From contig CM065682.1 in NCBI GenBank assembly GCA_017654935.2, positions 38,463,780-38,527,779 on the forward strand: DNA of 64,000 nt, read 5' to 3'. Position numbers and translations under genes: made by a program. The notes under the pieces were generated by a model, which saw nothing but the letters and a program-made list of their open reading frames with translations, was not told where the DNA came from and searched no databases. Source of the stretch: Phymorhynchus buccinoides (lineage: Eukaryota > Mollusca > Gastropoda > Neogastropoda > Raphitomidae). Below, one piece after another: positions 1 to 50,782 of the stretch. The first letter of the stretch is position 1, and each line of letters begins with the position of its first letter.

Positions 1-3000
1 CCTCTGTATGGCTTCACCCCTTCAGTCATCCAGAGTGTTCTATCCACCAATTTCCCCCTCTGTATGGCTTCGCCCCTTCAGTCATCCAGAGTGTTGTATC
101 CACCAACTTTTCCCCCTCTGTATGGCTTCGCCCCTTCAGTCATCCAGAGTGTTCTATCCACCAACTTTTCCCCCTCTGTATGGCTTCGCCCCTTCAGTCA
201 TCCAGAGTGTTGTATCCACCAACTTTTCCCCCTCTGTATGGCTTTGCCCCTTCAGTCATCCAGAGTGTTCTATCCACCAACTTTTCCCCCTCTGTATGGC
301 TTCGCCCCTTCAGTCATCCAGAGTGTTCTATCCACCAACTTTTCCCCCTCTGTATGGCTTCGCCCCTTCAGTCATCCAGAGTGTTCTATCCACCAATTTT
401 CCCCCTCTGTATGGCTTCGCCCCTTCAGTCATCCAGAGTGTTCTATCCACCAACTTTTCCCCCTCTGTATGGCTTCGCCCCTTCAGTCATCCAGAGTGTT
501 CTATCCACCAATTTTCCCCCTCTGTATGGCTTCGCCCCTTCAGTCATCCAGAGTGTTCTATCCACCAATTTTCCCCCTCTGTATGGCTTCGCCCCTTCAG
601 TCATCCAGAGTGTTCTATCCACCAATTTTCCCCCTCTGTATGGCTTCGCCCCTTCAGTCATCCAGAGTGTTCTATCCACCAATTTCCCCCCTCTGTATGG
701 CTTCGCCCCTTCAGTCATCCAGAGTGTTCTATCCACCAATTTCCCCCTCTGTATGGCTTTGCCCCTTCAGTCATCCAGAGTGTTCTATCCACCAATTTCC
801 CCCTCTGTATGGCTTCGCCCCTTCAGTCATCCAGAGTGTTCTATCCACCAATTTCCCCCTCTGTATGGCTTCGCCCCTTCAGTCATCCAGAGTGTTCTAT
901 CCACCAATTTTCCCCCTCTGTATGGCTTCGCCCCTTCAGTCATCCAGAGTGTTCTATCCACCAATTTTCCCCCTCTGTATGGCTTCGCCCCTTCAGTCAT
1001 CCAGAGTGTTCTATCCACCAACTTTTCCCCCTCTGTATGGCTTCGCCCCTTCAGTCATCCAGAGTGTTCTATCCACCAACTTTTCCCCCTCTGTATGGCT
1101 TCGCCCCTTCAGTCATCCAGAGTGTTCTATCCACCAATTTTCCCCCTCTGTATGGCTTCGCCCCTTCAGTCATCCAGAGTGTTCTATCCACCAATTTTCC
1201 CCCTCTGTATGGCTTCGCCCCTTCAGTCATCCAGAGTGTTCTATCCACCAATTTTCCCCCTCTGTATGGCTTCGCCCCTTCAGTCATCCAGAGTGTTCTA
1301 TCCACCAATTTCCCCCCTCTGTATGGCTTCGCCCCTTCAGTCATCCAGAGTGTTCTATCCACCAATTTCCCCCTCTGTATGGCTTCGCCCCTTCAGTCAT
1401 CCAGAGTGTTCTATCCACCAATTTTCCCCCTCTGTATGGCTTCGCCCCTTCAGTCATCCAGAGTGTTCTATCCACCAATTTTCCCCCTCTGTATGGCTTC
1501 GCCCCTTCAGTCATCCAGAGTGTTCTATCCACCAATTTTCCCCCTCTGTATGGCTTCGCCCCTTCAGTCATCCAAAGTGTTCTATCCACCAATTTCCCCC
1601 CTCTGTATGGCTTCGCCCCTTCAGTCATCCAGAGTGTTCTATCCACCAATTTCCCCCTCTGTATGGCTTCGCCCCTTCAGTCATCCAAAGTGTTCTATCC
1701 ACCAATTTTCCCCCTCTGTATGGCTTCGCCCCTTCAGTCATCCAAAGTGTTCTATCCACCAATTTTCCCCCTCTGTATGGCTTCGCCCCTTCAGTCATCC
1801 AAAGTGTTCTATCCACCAATTTCCCCCTCTGTATGGCTTCGCCCCTTCAGTCATCCAGAGTGTTCTATCCACCAATTTCCCCCCTCTGTATGGCTTCGCC
1901 CCTTCAGTCATCCAAAGTGTTCTATCCACCAATTTTCCCCCTCTGTATGGCTTCACCCCTTCAGTCATCCAAAGTGTTCTATCCACCAATTTTCCCCCTC
2001 TGTATGGCTTCGCCCCTTCAGTCATCCAAAGTGTTCTATCCACCAATTTCCCCCTCTGTATGGCTTCGCCCCTTCAGTCATCCAGAGTGTTGTATCCACC
2101 AATTTTCCCCCCTCTGTATGGCTTCGCCCCTTCAGTCATCCAGAGTGTTGTATCCACCAATTTTCCCCCTCTGTATGGCTTCGCCCCTTCAGTCATCCAG
2201 AGTGTTCTATCCACCAATTTTCCCCCTCTGTATGGCTTCGCCCCTTCAGTCATCCAGAGTGTTCTATCCACCAATTTTCCCCCTCTGTATGGCTTCGCCC
2301 CTTCAGTCATCCAAAGTGTTGTATCCACCAATTTTTCCCCCTCTGTATGGCTTCGCCCCTTCAGTCATCCAGAGTGTTGTATCCACCAATTTTTCCCCCT
2401 CTGTATGGCTTCGCCCCTTCAGTCATCCAGAGTGTTCTATCCACCAATTTTTCCCCCTCTGTATGGCTTCGCCCCTTCAGTCAACCAGAGTGTTCTATCC
2501 ACCAATTGCCCCCCTCTGTATGGCTTCGCCCCTTCAGTCATCCAGAGTGTTCTATCCACCAATTTTTCCCCCTCTGTATGGCTTCGCCCCTTCAGTCATC
2601 CAGAGTGTTCTATCCACCAATTTCCCCCCTCTGTATGGCTTCGCCCCTTCAGTCATCCAGAGTGTTCTATCCACCAATTTTCCACCTCTGTATGGCTTCA
2701 CCCCTTCAGTCGTCCAGGCTGTTCCATCCACCAACTTCTCCCCTCTGTAGCTCCGCCCCTTCATTCATCCAGGCTGTTCTATCCATCAACTTCTCCCCTC
2801 TGTAGCTCCGCCCCTTCATTCATCCAGGCTGTTCTATCCATCAACTTCTCCCCTCTGTAGCTCTGCCCCTTCATTCATCCAGGCTGTTCTATCCATCAAC
2901 TTCTCCCCTCTGTAAATCTGTCCCCTCATTCATCCAAGCTGTTCTATCCACCTACTTCTCCCCTCTGTAAATCTGCCCCTTTATTCATCCAGGCTGTTCT

Positions 3001-3410
3001 ATCGACCAACTTCTCCCCTCTGTAGCATTGCCCCTTTATTCATCCAGGCTGTTCTATCCACCAACTTCTCCCCTCTGTAAATCTGCCCCTTCATTCATCC
3101 AGGCTGTTCTATCCATCAACTTCTCCCCTCTGTAGCATTGCCCCTTCATTCATCCAGGCTGTTCTATCCACCAACTTCTCCCCTCTGTAGCATTGCCCCT
3201 TCATTCATCCAGGCTGTTCTATCCACCAACTTCTCCCCTCTGTAGCATTGCCCCTTCATTCATCCAGGCTGTTCTATCCACCAACTTCTCCCCTCTGTAG
3301 CTCCGCCCCTTCATTCATCCAGGCTGTTCTATCCACCAACTTCTCCCCTCTGTAGCATTGCCCCTTCATTCATCCAGGCTGTTATATCAACCAACTGTTC
3401 CTCTCTGCTA
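1..3410. repeat. Large minisatellite, 56-59 bp unit, about 58 copies
   Basis: The unit runs CCTCTGTATGGCTTCGCCCC, then a segment with CAGTCATCCAGAGTGTTC and a short C/T-rich spacer. Up to about 2745 the unit is near 58 bp and highly uniform. From there to 3410 a diverged subfamily replaces TATGGCTTCGCC by TAGCTCCGCC or TAGCATTGCC. The array enters from outside the window, so its full length is unknown. It lies upstream of an exon that begins in the middle of an FN3 domain, so it is probably inside an intron of the plus-strand gene. All three plus frames stay open for over 850 codons only because the unit has no stop in any frame and is not a multiple of three; I do not regard any of them as a gene. 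Confidence 0.95.
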
Positions 3411-4100
3411 AGCATAAGTTATGTTAGACTGGCTGATTTACTAATAATTAGTCTTTCTTCTTTCTTCAAAGGAGATAATTCATTGATGGAAAAAGGTCAA
3501 TTGAGGCTTCTTTCTGCATAATTAATGAATAACATTTGGTGAGAACATTTGGTGGGAAATAACAAATTCACATTCCCATTTTGCGCTTGTGAAAGAGTCA
3601 ACCACATTATTATTTATTTATTATTTATTTATTTAAGAAAATTTATATAGCGCTTCACCATTAAGCTCCAAGCGCTTTACAATTGCCCTAAAATTATTCA
3701 CTCTCACGTCAACAACTCATTAGCATATTTACATGGATGTTCCTTCTTGCAGGATGTCCAGAGTTGCAGGATTTTTAAATTGCTTAGAGCCGGTGTCGCC
3801 AGATTTTGAGAATTTGAGAAGCAACGATTTTCTTAACACACACTCACTTGTACAATGAAACGGGCCTATATAAGCATTTGCTGTATTCAAAGGCATGTAG
3901 CACTTGTACTAGTCTAGAGGGGTGTAAAAAGAGCAGTAAATGTGTGGGGGGGTACACGTATGTGTGTCCGCTGCCCCTGCACTCGGCCAGGGCCGCTCCC
4001 TTGCAAGATTTTTGAAATTTCCCAGGAGCACCCATGTATTTAGAACAGCTGACCTGTGCAGGAATGCATTGTGGGGTCTGAACTTTGACTCTTGCCCCAG
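3411..4100 (+). other. Intron end before the first visible exon
   Basis: No exon was seen here. A short stretch at about 3600-3710, with TATAGCGCTTCACC and CCAAGCGCTTTACA next to a TTATT-rich run, resembles the 3' ends of dispersed LINE/SINE elements (compare 19140-19215 and 34972-35050). The intron ends in the acceptor CTTGCCCCAG at 4100. Confidence 0.5.
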
Positions 4101-43711
<39,611 letters not shown>

Positions 43712-44386
43712 GCTGTTTAGTGCGATCTTGCTGTGTGAACAGGGTACTCATAGATCGAATTGGAATGCACACCCCAGTGTGTGATGTCGCATGCAATAAC
43801 AATTCTTTATGTTAAGCTGCATCTTGTGTGTTTGCATGCAACAACAGATAATTGCATGAAGCAATACAACTTTTCAATTGTAGGCATACAGCAACAATCT
43901 TTACGGACTGACAGAGGCAGGTTTTGGGGGTTTACAGGGGTTCCGGACCCCCCCCTCCCTTCTAAAAACAATAGAGGATTGTAATTCCATGCCTTAGTTT
44001 TAGCTTATTCTCCCAGGAGAGGCATCTTTCACATTTAAATTAACATCAGCTTCTGGGGGGTTTCACCCCACCCACCTTCCAACGGAGCACTTGTAATCCC
44101 CCCCCCCCTCCATGTTCTTTGCGTTCTCCTTGAGTTTCTTTTGAGCTGTTGTTCTTTGAAACTCTTCTCTGTTTGTGATTGTTCTTAGGTGAGTGCAAAG
44201 GGTTGTAATTTTAGGTGTGTGGCAGCATCACAACACTGTCCATACAGAATTGTAAAAAAAAAAAGAGAAAAAAGTCATGGACAATAATTCTTGCATGCAT
44301 AAACAACTGTTCGTGTACTCCTAATTCTTACCATGCATGAGCATCCGACATGAATTCTATATAACCTTTGGTGTACATTTCAAGTG

Positions 44387-44452
44387 GTAAAAGCCAAAGG
44401 GTGTCATCGCATAAGAAATAAACACAGCTGATAGCACCCTTTGGCTTTCACC
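44387..44452 (+). promoter_or_regulatory. Hairpin with an AATAAA in its loop, downstream of the stop
   Basis: AAAAGCCAAAGGGTG at 44391-44405 pairs with CACCCTTTGGCTTT at about 44436-44449. The roughly 30-base loop contains AAGAAATAAACAC. In the 3' UTR this could present a polyadenylation signal in a stem-loop, or it may be a small palindromic transposon remnant. Confidence 0.45.
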
Positions 44453-45499
44453 CCTTGTTTTGAACTAGCTCTTCATTCATTGTAATGCAGTAACAGCCTT
44501 TTCTGAAAAGTAGTATTGTATTTAGCAGCAATCTATTATGCAAATTGGGCTTTATACTGCTTATTTGCGACACGCAAGGGCGCTTTTGTTTTATGTAGAT
44601 GGTGCTCATGAATGAACATCAGAGGCAGAATTATTTTTAGATTCTTCATACTGCTTCTTCGCGACATGCAAAGGCAATAACTTTCTGTAGGCGGCACACG
44701 CGAGTCAGTATCACAAGTCAGGGACAGAGAGTTTTCTGTATAAATCCCCATTACATAGGGAGAATCCCACCACCACCTGTGTCCGTCTGCATGCAGCCAC
44801 AACCTATGTTGTTGATGACCAGCTACATTATTTAATGTTCACCTGTCTGCAATAACGAGTATTCAGTTACATTGCTGTCTGCAATAACTATTCAGTTACA
44901 TTGACATGCAAATGCCCTTCGTGTACGACTGAGTGACCGCTGCTGTGTTTTTGTGATCGTGATTACCCTCTCACCCTCGCAACCATCCCCCATTCTGCCT
45001 TTACATTCACAGAGAGAGAGAGAGAGAGAGAGTTATAACAATGAAAACGTGAAAAAGATGCATGTAATTATTTAACTTTTGTGTGTGTGAATTTTGCATT
45101 TAAAGTTTGAATAAGTTAAATTCTTGTCTAAAGGCTGTGTTAAATTGAAGTCTTTTTTTTGTGTGTGTGTATTGGCTACTTTTATGTTGGCTGTAATTTC
45201 ACAAGATTCTATTTTCCACTGCGAAGAACACCTTTTGCAAGAGTGAATGCCCTTGGTGGGTGGGGGAAGATGGTTGTGTACTGACCAAACAAGAAAACAA
45301 CTCTCGCCAATAACCCCCTATTTGAAGCCACTTAATGGCTGCCTTTTGCAAGAGTGAATGCCCTTTTGGATACTGATCAACAAGGGCTTAATTCTTGCCG
45401 TCAAGGGCGTTAATAACCCTACTTGCAGTGGCCAATAACCGCATACTGTTAGCAACCTTCATCCTCAGAGTATCAAGATTGTGGTAACATGTATGTCAT

Positions 45500-45652
45500 T
45501 GATCTTCTAAAGGTCGAAATACGTGTTGTGAGTTGTCACTCATTCCCCATGGCAACACAGTGATACTATAGTAATATTACTTGTCTATCACTGTGTTGCC
45601 ATGGGGAAAGAGTGAAAACATTGTAACAAGATGTATTTTGACCTTTAGTATC
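45500..45652. mobile_element. Palindromic MITE, about 150 bp
   Basis: CTAAAGGTCGAAATACGTGT at the left matches the reverse complement of the right end (CTAAAGGTCAAAATACATCT). The inner arms CCCCATGGCAACACAGTGAT and ATCACTGTGTTGCCATGGGG are perfect. Almost the whole element is a foldback. Confidence 0.78.
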
Positions 45653-48600
45653 GCGATGGTTATGACTAATGGTGTTCAGATGACTAGTTAATAAATAAAA
45701 ATATTTCCACTTGTTTCATACTACTTAGACAACCTCATAATTTCTAAACAAGGGTTAAACCTGACGATTTTCAAAAAAAAGGAAATGGGCCAGGGGCTGC
45801 CTAGGCCCCAGTGGGGTATAGGGGCTACTGGGGTGTCAGGGGGGCGTTTCACCTCTTGGGCAACAGGAAAACATGCTAGCTACGGGGTTTACATGTGGCA
45901 GGACATGGACCAGCAAGCACTTCCATTTCTGTTAAAGCAAAACCGAAACCTGTTTCTATAACCGCAAAGCCGTTATTTCCTGGTTTTATTATATTTTTGT
46001 TGATTTTTTTCAAAAAACGGATTTCCTTCCTTAGAAGGAAGCAGTTTAAACCATGTCCAAATAAAGCCAAAATGCACAAACTGCTTTTTCTAAAACCTTC
46101 ACTACTGTAGTTGCAGACTTGCATTTTCTCTCCACTATTCCAACCATAGCGAATATTAATGTTTGACGTTCTCTCGGCCAAAGGCCATATGGGACATTGC
46201 TGATACTTTAGTTATTGAAACATAGCTTTAGATAACCTACATGTAATAGTATTGGTTTGATCCAATGTCATAATAGTGTTGACCGATGTCGTTTTCAGTG
46301 AAGGGTGAAAGCATCAAAGGCAGTGCCGCTCCTTGCCAGATGACGGGAGAGCAGTAAAGCTGTCTGTCCACGTTTCGCCTGAACACAGTTGTAAATACGT
46401 CAACATAATCGAGGAAACTTTTCGATCAGTCATGCATGGTAGACAATTGCGTTGGTTCAAGAAATAAAATGGTGTATTTTATAACAGCGGTTTTAAAATA
46501 TAACAAGCATGTGGGTATTTTGTTTAGAAATCTAGTTATTTTTCAGCTTGTGTTTAGGACTAGTTATTATTAATACGATTCAATTATCAAGCTCAAATAA
46601 TCTGTAAGCGAAAAGAGTAATGTTTAGTTTTGATTTTGAATGGTTGTGTTGTGTAGATATTTTAACCTTTTGTGTACATTTTAAGGAGTTTTGTGTTCAT
46701 TTAGAATGATCTTAGATTGACTAGTAAAACTGAAGAGCATTACATATGATGGCATGGTACGTGAAGACAATTGTTTTGGAGACAATTGTTTTGGACTAAA
46801 CGCAAGAACATTTTCTTAGCATCATCATGTAAATATTTGTTGACATACATGACCTCATCCATGTCTATTGCTGTACATCTGCCATTGTCTGCAATTTTTC
46901 CCGATGTACTACATTTTTTTTTAACTAACTTGAGAATACACACGTTTGTAGTATGTTGGGAGCATACCTTATCTTTTTTCTTCTTTTTTTTCCAGTCTAG
47001 TCACCCGAGAAAGGAATATGCATACAGGCAAAAAGAAAAAAGAAATCTAAGATTTTGATCCTGTAGTGAAACCTTTACTTCCAAGTTCCTGGGTGTTCCA
47101 AAACAAAGGGCACGGCATTGCTTTCTCTTTTTTTTCTGTTTTTGCGGTTTAGTTTGAGTATGCCTCGTGTTTCTTTGAAGTGTGCGTGCCCTTCCATTTT
47201 TGTCCTTCCAAAATACATGGGCCAGGAAAACCTGTTAGCAGCAATGAGTACTTAACCGATGTATGATATACTCTGTGATACATCCATGTAAAACATTGAA
47301 CATTGTTTGTCGGACAGTGCAATACTCCTATACTATACGTGAAAGTCTGCCTTTGATCAAACGTTGTCCTCATACCGGTTGTGTGTGCTTTATGTTTTGT
47401 ACCGACAGACGTTGGCTGGTGAAAGGAAGAAAGCTCTGTCACAGTGTTAATGTAATGCTGTGGTGAAGATGACCCAGGCTGTTGATGTTATACATGGGTG
47501 CATCTGGCTGAAATGGAAAAAAAAATGAAGTTGGGGTCCAGGGGGGCCTCGCCCCCCTGACGCTGACGATAATTCATAAATTAAAGGAGAAGGGAGGCAT
47601 TCCAAGGCATAGAACTTGATACTTTCGCTTTAAATCGCTCAGATCATCGATCTCGGTATTCAACACAGGTGTTTTTTTGGGGTGTTTTTTTTTGCGAATT
47701 CTTTTGAAAAACGTAACTTCCATTTTTGGCAATATAGAAAAAACGGATTCCGTCCCCAAAGGGAATCCGATGCACCCATGTGTTATAAGGTCTGTCGTGG
47801 GTTGTAGCTGAACAATGGCACAAAGAAGGGTTATGTGTGGTCCATTTTGTTGGTTGTCCAATAAAGTCTCTTGCCTTCCATACTAAATGGCTTTTTCTTT
47901 TTAAAATATTAAGTGTGAGTTCACATCTTGTGGTAAAATACATGCTACACACAAAGAACAGATCTATAGTAAAAATCGTGTCTGCAATTTGTTAATTCGC
48001 AAAATAATACTCTGTATAGTGTATATCGTCCAAACGCAATGCGATGAAAGTGAATGCAAGGACACCTTTTCAACAGCATGTTCCCCCATCAAAGATTTCT
48101 TGAAAGCCATCCATAATTTGAGAAAGTGTTCCTAGATTTCTTTGCTTGTGGAACAGCAGTATTCGTTTGATTGTTTACATTGACAATTGCTCCAAATAAC
48201 TGAAGCACTATTCAAAACATACCCCCCAATTTGACTTTTGGAAGTTCAGTTTAACGTCGCGTATCGGCTTTCGCCATGTACGACGGGCTGAACAAACCAA
48301 CCAGGGTATACACAAAAATTTATATTCCTGAATCACTGTCTTAGCCAAAAGGCAGAGAAGCGATCAGAATATGCTTAAATTTGACTTTTGTCTCCAGACT
48401 GCTTATTATAGTGCAAGAAAGAAAATGCCAAACACATGGGATGTCTGTTCAGAAGATTTACTGCAACATGCTTATGTTTTGTACAGCAACTATGAATAGC
48501 CAGTTGACTGCACAGAATATCATGCAATACAATACTAAACCGAAACTTACCATTAAGAAAGTTAATAAAGAGTGTGTACAACTGATAAAATTGTTATATT

Positions 48601-49137
48601 TTTTTTAATAGAAGAGCAAGCTCAAAACATCAATGATCAGAAAGCATTTTAATTTTCATCACATATATCCACAACACAATGTTTGGATACGACCGTATAG
48701 ATATACATGTATACAGGCTTAATTTACAGAAATCAGTTTAAAGATGAAAATGAAAAAGTATGCAATCAGTTCACTTATTAATAAATAGTATTATTATCAG
48801 TAGTAACATTGACAGTCATTGTAGTTGTATTAGTAGTAGTAACAGTAGTAGAAAGGAGCACAAGTCACCAAGAATCACAGCATGTATATTCAAGTCATAT
48901 TCAACCCATTGTGACTCAACTAGAGGTTTACAAATCCAGCATCCTACTGAAAGCTATTCTAGGTCTATATTTACATACTAAAACTTTTGATTCAGTCACC
49001 AACACGCAAACACACACACGCAGACATACACACATGACCATCCTTGAGAAAAAAAACCTTGCAGTCACTTGTTAGTAAAGACACTAACAGTAAATGTTTG
49101 ATTTAGATTAATATATCTATCTATTCTATCTATATAC

Positions 49138-49320
49138 TTACCGTTTCACTACGAACTGAGTTTACTCTTCCAACTTGGGGCAAATGCCAATTTACCAAAG
49201 ACATAGTCTAAATAAGACTAAAATCACTTCCCTTGGCACGGTTACCGTGCATATAGCCGATGATATGATCCGGGTGACGTCACTTCCGTAGCGGCTATTT
49301 CAAATCAGGATAAATTTTCC
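49138..49320. repeat. DIRS inverted terminal repeat (recombinase side)
   Basis: Starts TTACCGTTTCACTACGAACT and is the reverse complement of 55359-55541 except for one G/A difference near its inner end (AAATCAGGATAAA against AAATCAGAATAAA). Such identity indicates a young insertion. Confidence 0.92.
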
Positions 49321-49377
49321 TGAAACTTGAGTAAAACAATGGTTCACAAAGGAGGGAGGATGGGAGGGAATCTTTAC

Positions 49378-49477
49378 TCGTAGTGAAACGGTAAGTATAT
49401 AGATAGAATAGATAGATATATTAATCTAAATCAAACAATCTATTCTATCATGTTACCGTTTCACTACGAACTGAGTT
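49378..49477. repeat. DIRS internal complementary region
   Basis: 49378-49437 is the reverse complement of the left outer end (49095-49154) and 49436-49477 the reverse complement of the right outer end (55517-55558), joined with a shared CA (TG on the other strand). This is the template thought to restore and join the ends in the circular DIRS intermediate. Confidence 0.9.
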
Positions 49478-49702
49478 GATTGCCAACGAGGAGGTGGGCA
49501 AGAAACATTGTTGAACTCCTAGAGAAAAAACAACAATTAGTCAATACAGCCTACCCCATAGGGGCCAATTGCTTGGGTATCCATGGGCAGGTCTCCCGGG
49601 AACGGGGGGGGGGACCACATGTGCCGATCACATAAAACCCACATACCCCCCCCAACAAAGCATGAATATGCATACAAACCACAAGTACCCCATCACGTTA
49701 CC

Positions 49703-50782
49703 TTAGTTCAGGGAGACCGGGGTCTGAGCCAGGACAGCCTTCCTGATGCCGAAGGTGTTGTCCTGTCTGCGGGCAGAGTAATGCCTGAGGTAAAAGCTGC
49801 TGAAGGTGGACTGGGATCGCCAGAATGCAGACTCCATGATGTGGGACAAGGGGACACCTTTGATCATGGCGAGAGAGGCGCTGATGGCCCTGATTTCGTG
49901 GGCCCGTATTGGGATGAGGGGCAAGGCTTTGTCGGCGTGGGCATAGGCTAGCTTAATAGTACAAATTAACCATCGGGAAATGGTGGATTTGATTATGTCC
50001 TTAGCATACCTCTCATTCAGAGAGATAAACAGCCTACGTCGTTGCCCCCTAAACGAGGAAGTTCTCTTCAGGTAGAACTTAATAGCCCTGACAGGGCATA
50101 AGAACCTATCTTCATCATCCTGTGAGAGGATCTGCTTGATGCTCTGAATGGTGACAGAAGGAGAAGATGTCTGGGAGGGCTGATTTTTAGCCCGAAACTC
50201 TGGCAAAAAAGACAGTGTCACAGATTGGGGATCAGATGAGAACTCGATGTCGCTATCTAAACCGCTAAGAGCGTGGACGCCGCTAACACGCCTAGCCGTG
50301 GCGAGTGAAACCAGAAAGACAGTCTTAAAGGTGAGGAGCTTGAGTGACAGAGACGACATGGGTTCACAGTAATCCCTGAGGAATGACAGGACGAGGAAGA
50401 TATCCCACTGGGGAAACCTAACTGACCGAGTAACCGACAGGTTGCGAACTGCATCAATGACATGCGACACCTCTATTGAACTCGAGAAGGAGGGAGACTT
50501 CTTGCCTCTAGAAACAGCTACAGTATGAGACACAGCGGCCTTGTACCCGTTGAGCGTTTGAGCCGAAAGACCCCTATCCAGATGTAGGTGAGAGAGGAAT
50601 CGAGCGAACTCAGAGGCTGAAGGGTTCAGAGGGGGGAAACCGTGAGAAGAGCAGAACTCGAACCATGAGGCCCACCTGATGTCATAGAGTCTGTTTGTAC
50701 TCTGTCTCCTGGCTTTCAGCATGAGGTCAATGGTTCTGGATGGGATCCCTCGTGATTGCAGGCCTGACCGCATAGTAGCCAT
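49703..50782 (-). CDS. DIRS tyrosine recombinase
   Basis: About 359 residues from an ATG at 50782 to TAA at 49703. The N-terminal core-binding part contains NRLYDIRWASWFEFC and LSAQTLNGYKAAVS. Catalytic residues of the phage-integrase fold are present: Arg in ATARRVSGVHAL, His-x-x-Arg in IRAHEIRAIS, the Trp (third-box position) in AFWRSQSTFSSFY and the Tyr nucleophile in FYLRHYS. Its frame is open far upstream, to 52669, across the RT gene in another frame. I chose the ATG that starts just before the conserved region and overlaps the RT end by 67 bases; the true start is uncertain. Confidence 0.87.
   Translation of the reverse strand: MATMRSGLQSRGIPSRTIDLMLKARRQSTNRLYDIRWASWFEFCSSHGFPPLNPSASEFARFLSHLHLDRGLSAQTLNGYKAAVSHTVAVSRGKKSPSFSSSIEVSHVIDAVRNLSVTRSVRFPQWDIFLVLSFLRDYCEPMSSLSLKLLTFKTVFLVSLATARRVSGVHALSGLDSDIEFSSDPQSVTLSFLPEFRAKNQPSQTSSPSVTIQSIKQILSQDDEDRFLCPVRAIKFYLKRTSSFRGQRRRLFISLNERYAKDIIKSTISRWLICTIKLAYAHADKALPLIPIRAHEIRAISASLAMIKGVPLSHIMESAFWRSQSTFSSFYLRHYSARRQDNTFGIRKAVLAQTPVSLN

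Larger units (their letters stand above)
43712..49094 (+). other. 3' UTR and intergenic flank of the unc-89-like gene
   Basis: No credible further coding region. AATAAA signals occur on the plus strand, for example near 44417, 45690 and 46463; which one is used cannot be decided. Small structures: a pair of diverged tandem copies at 44548-44705, a duplicated CCTTTTGCAAGAGTGAATGC (45230 and 45342), and CAGGGGGGC-CTC-GCCCCCCTG at about 47538-47558. Confidence 0.5.

Noticed and set aside
443..2764. Minus-strand open frames with repeated WMTEGAKPYRGGK peptides
   Set aside because: Same minisatellite read on the other strand. The peptide resembles no known family and is cut wherever unit length varies.
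8..2860. Three overlapping plus-strand open frames of 856-950 codons at the window start
   Set aside because: They are translations of the same stop-free 58-bp minisatellite in all three frames. Composition is that of a repeat and no domain is present.
46771..47058. Small ORF in the 3' flank of the unc-89-like gene
   Set aside because: Low-complexity F/S-rich peptide, no splice or codon-bias support.
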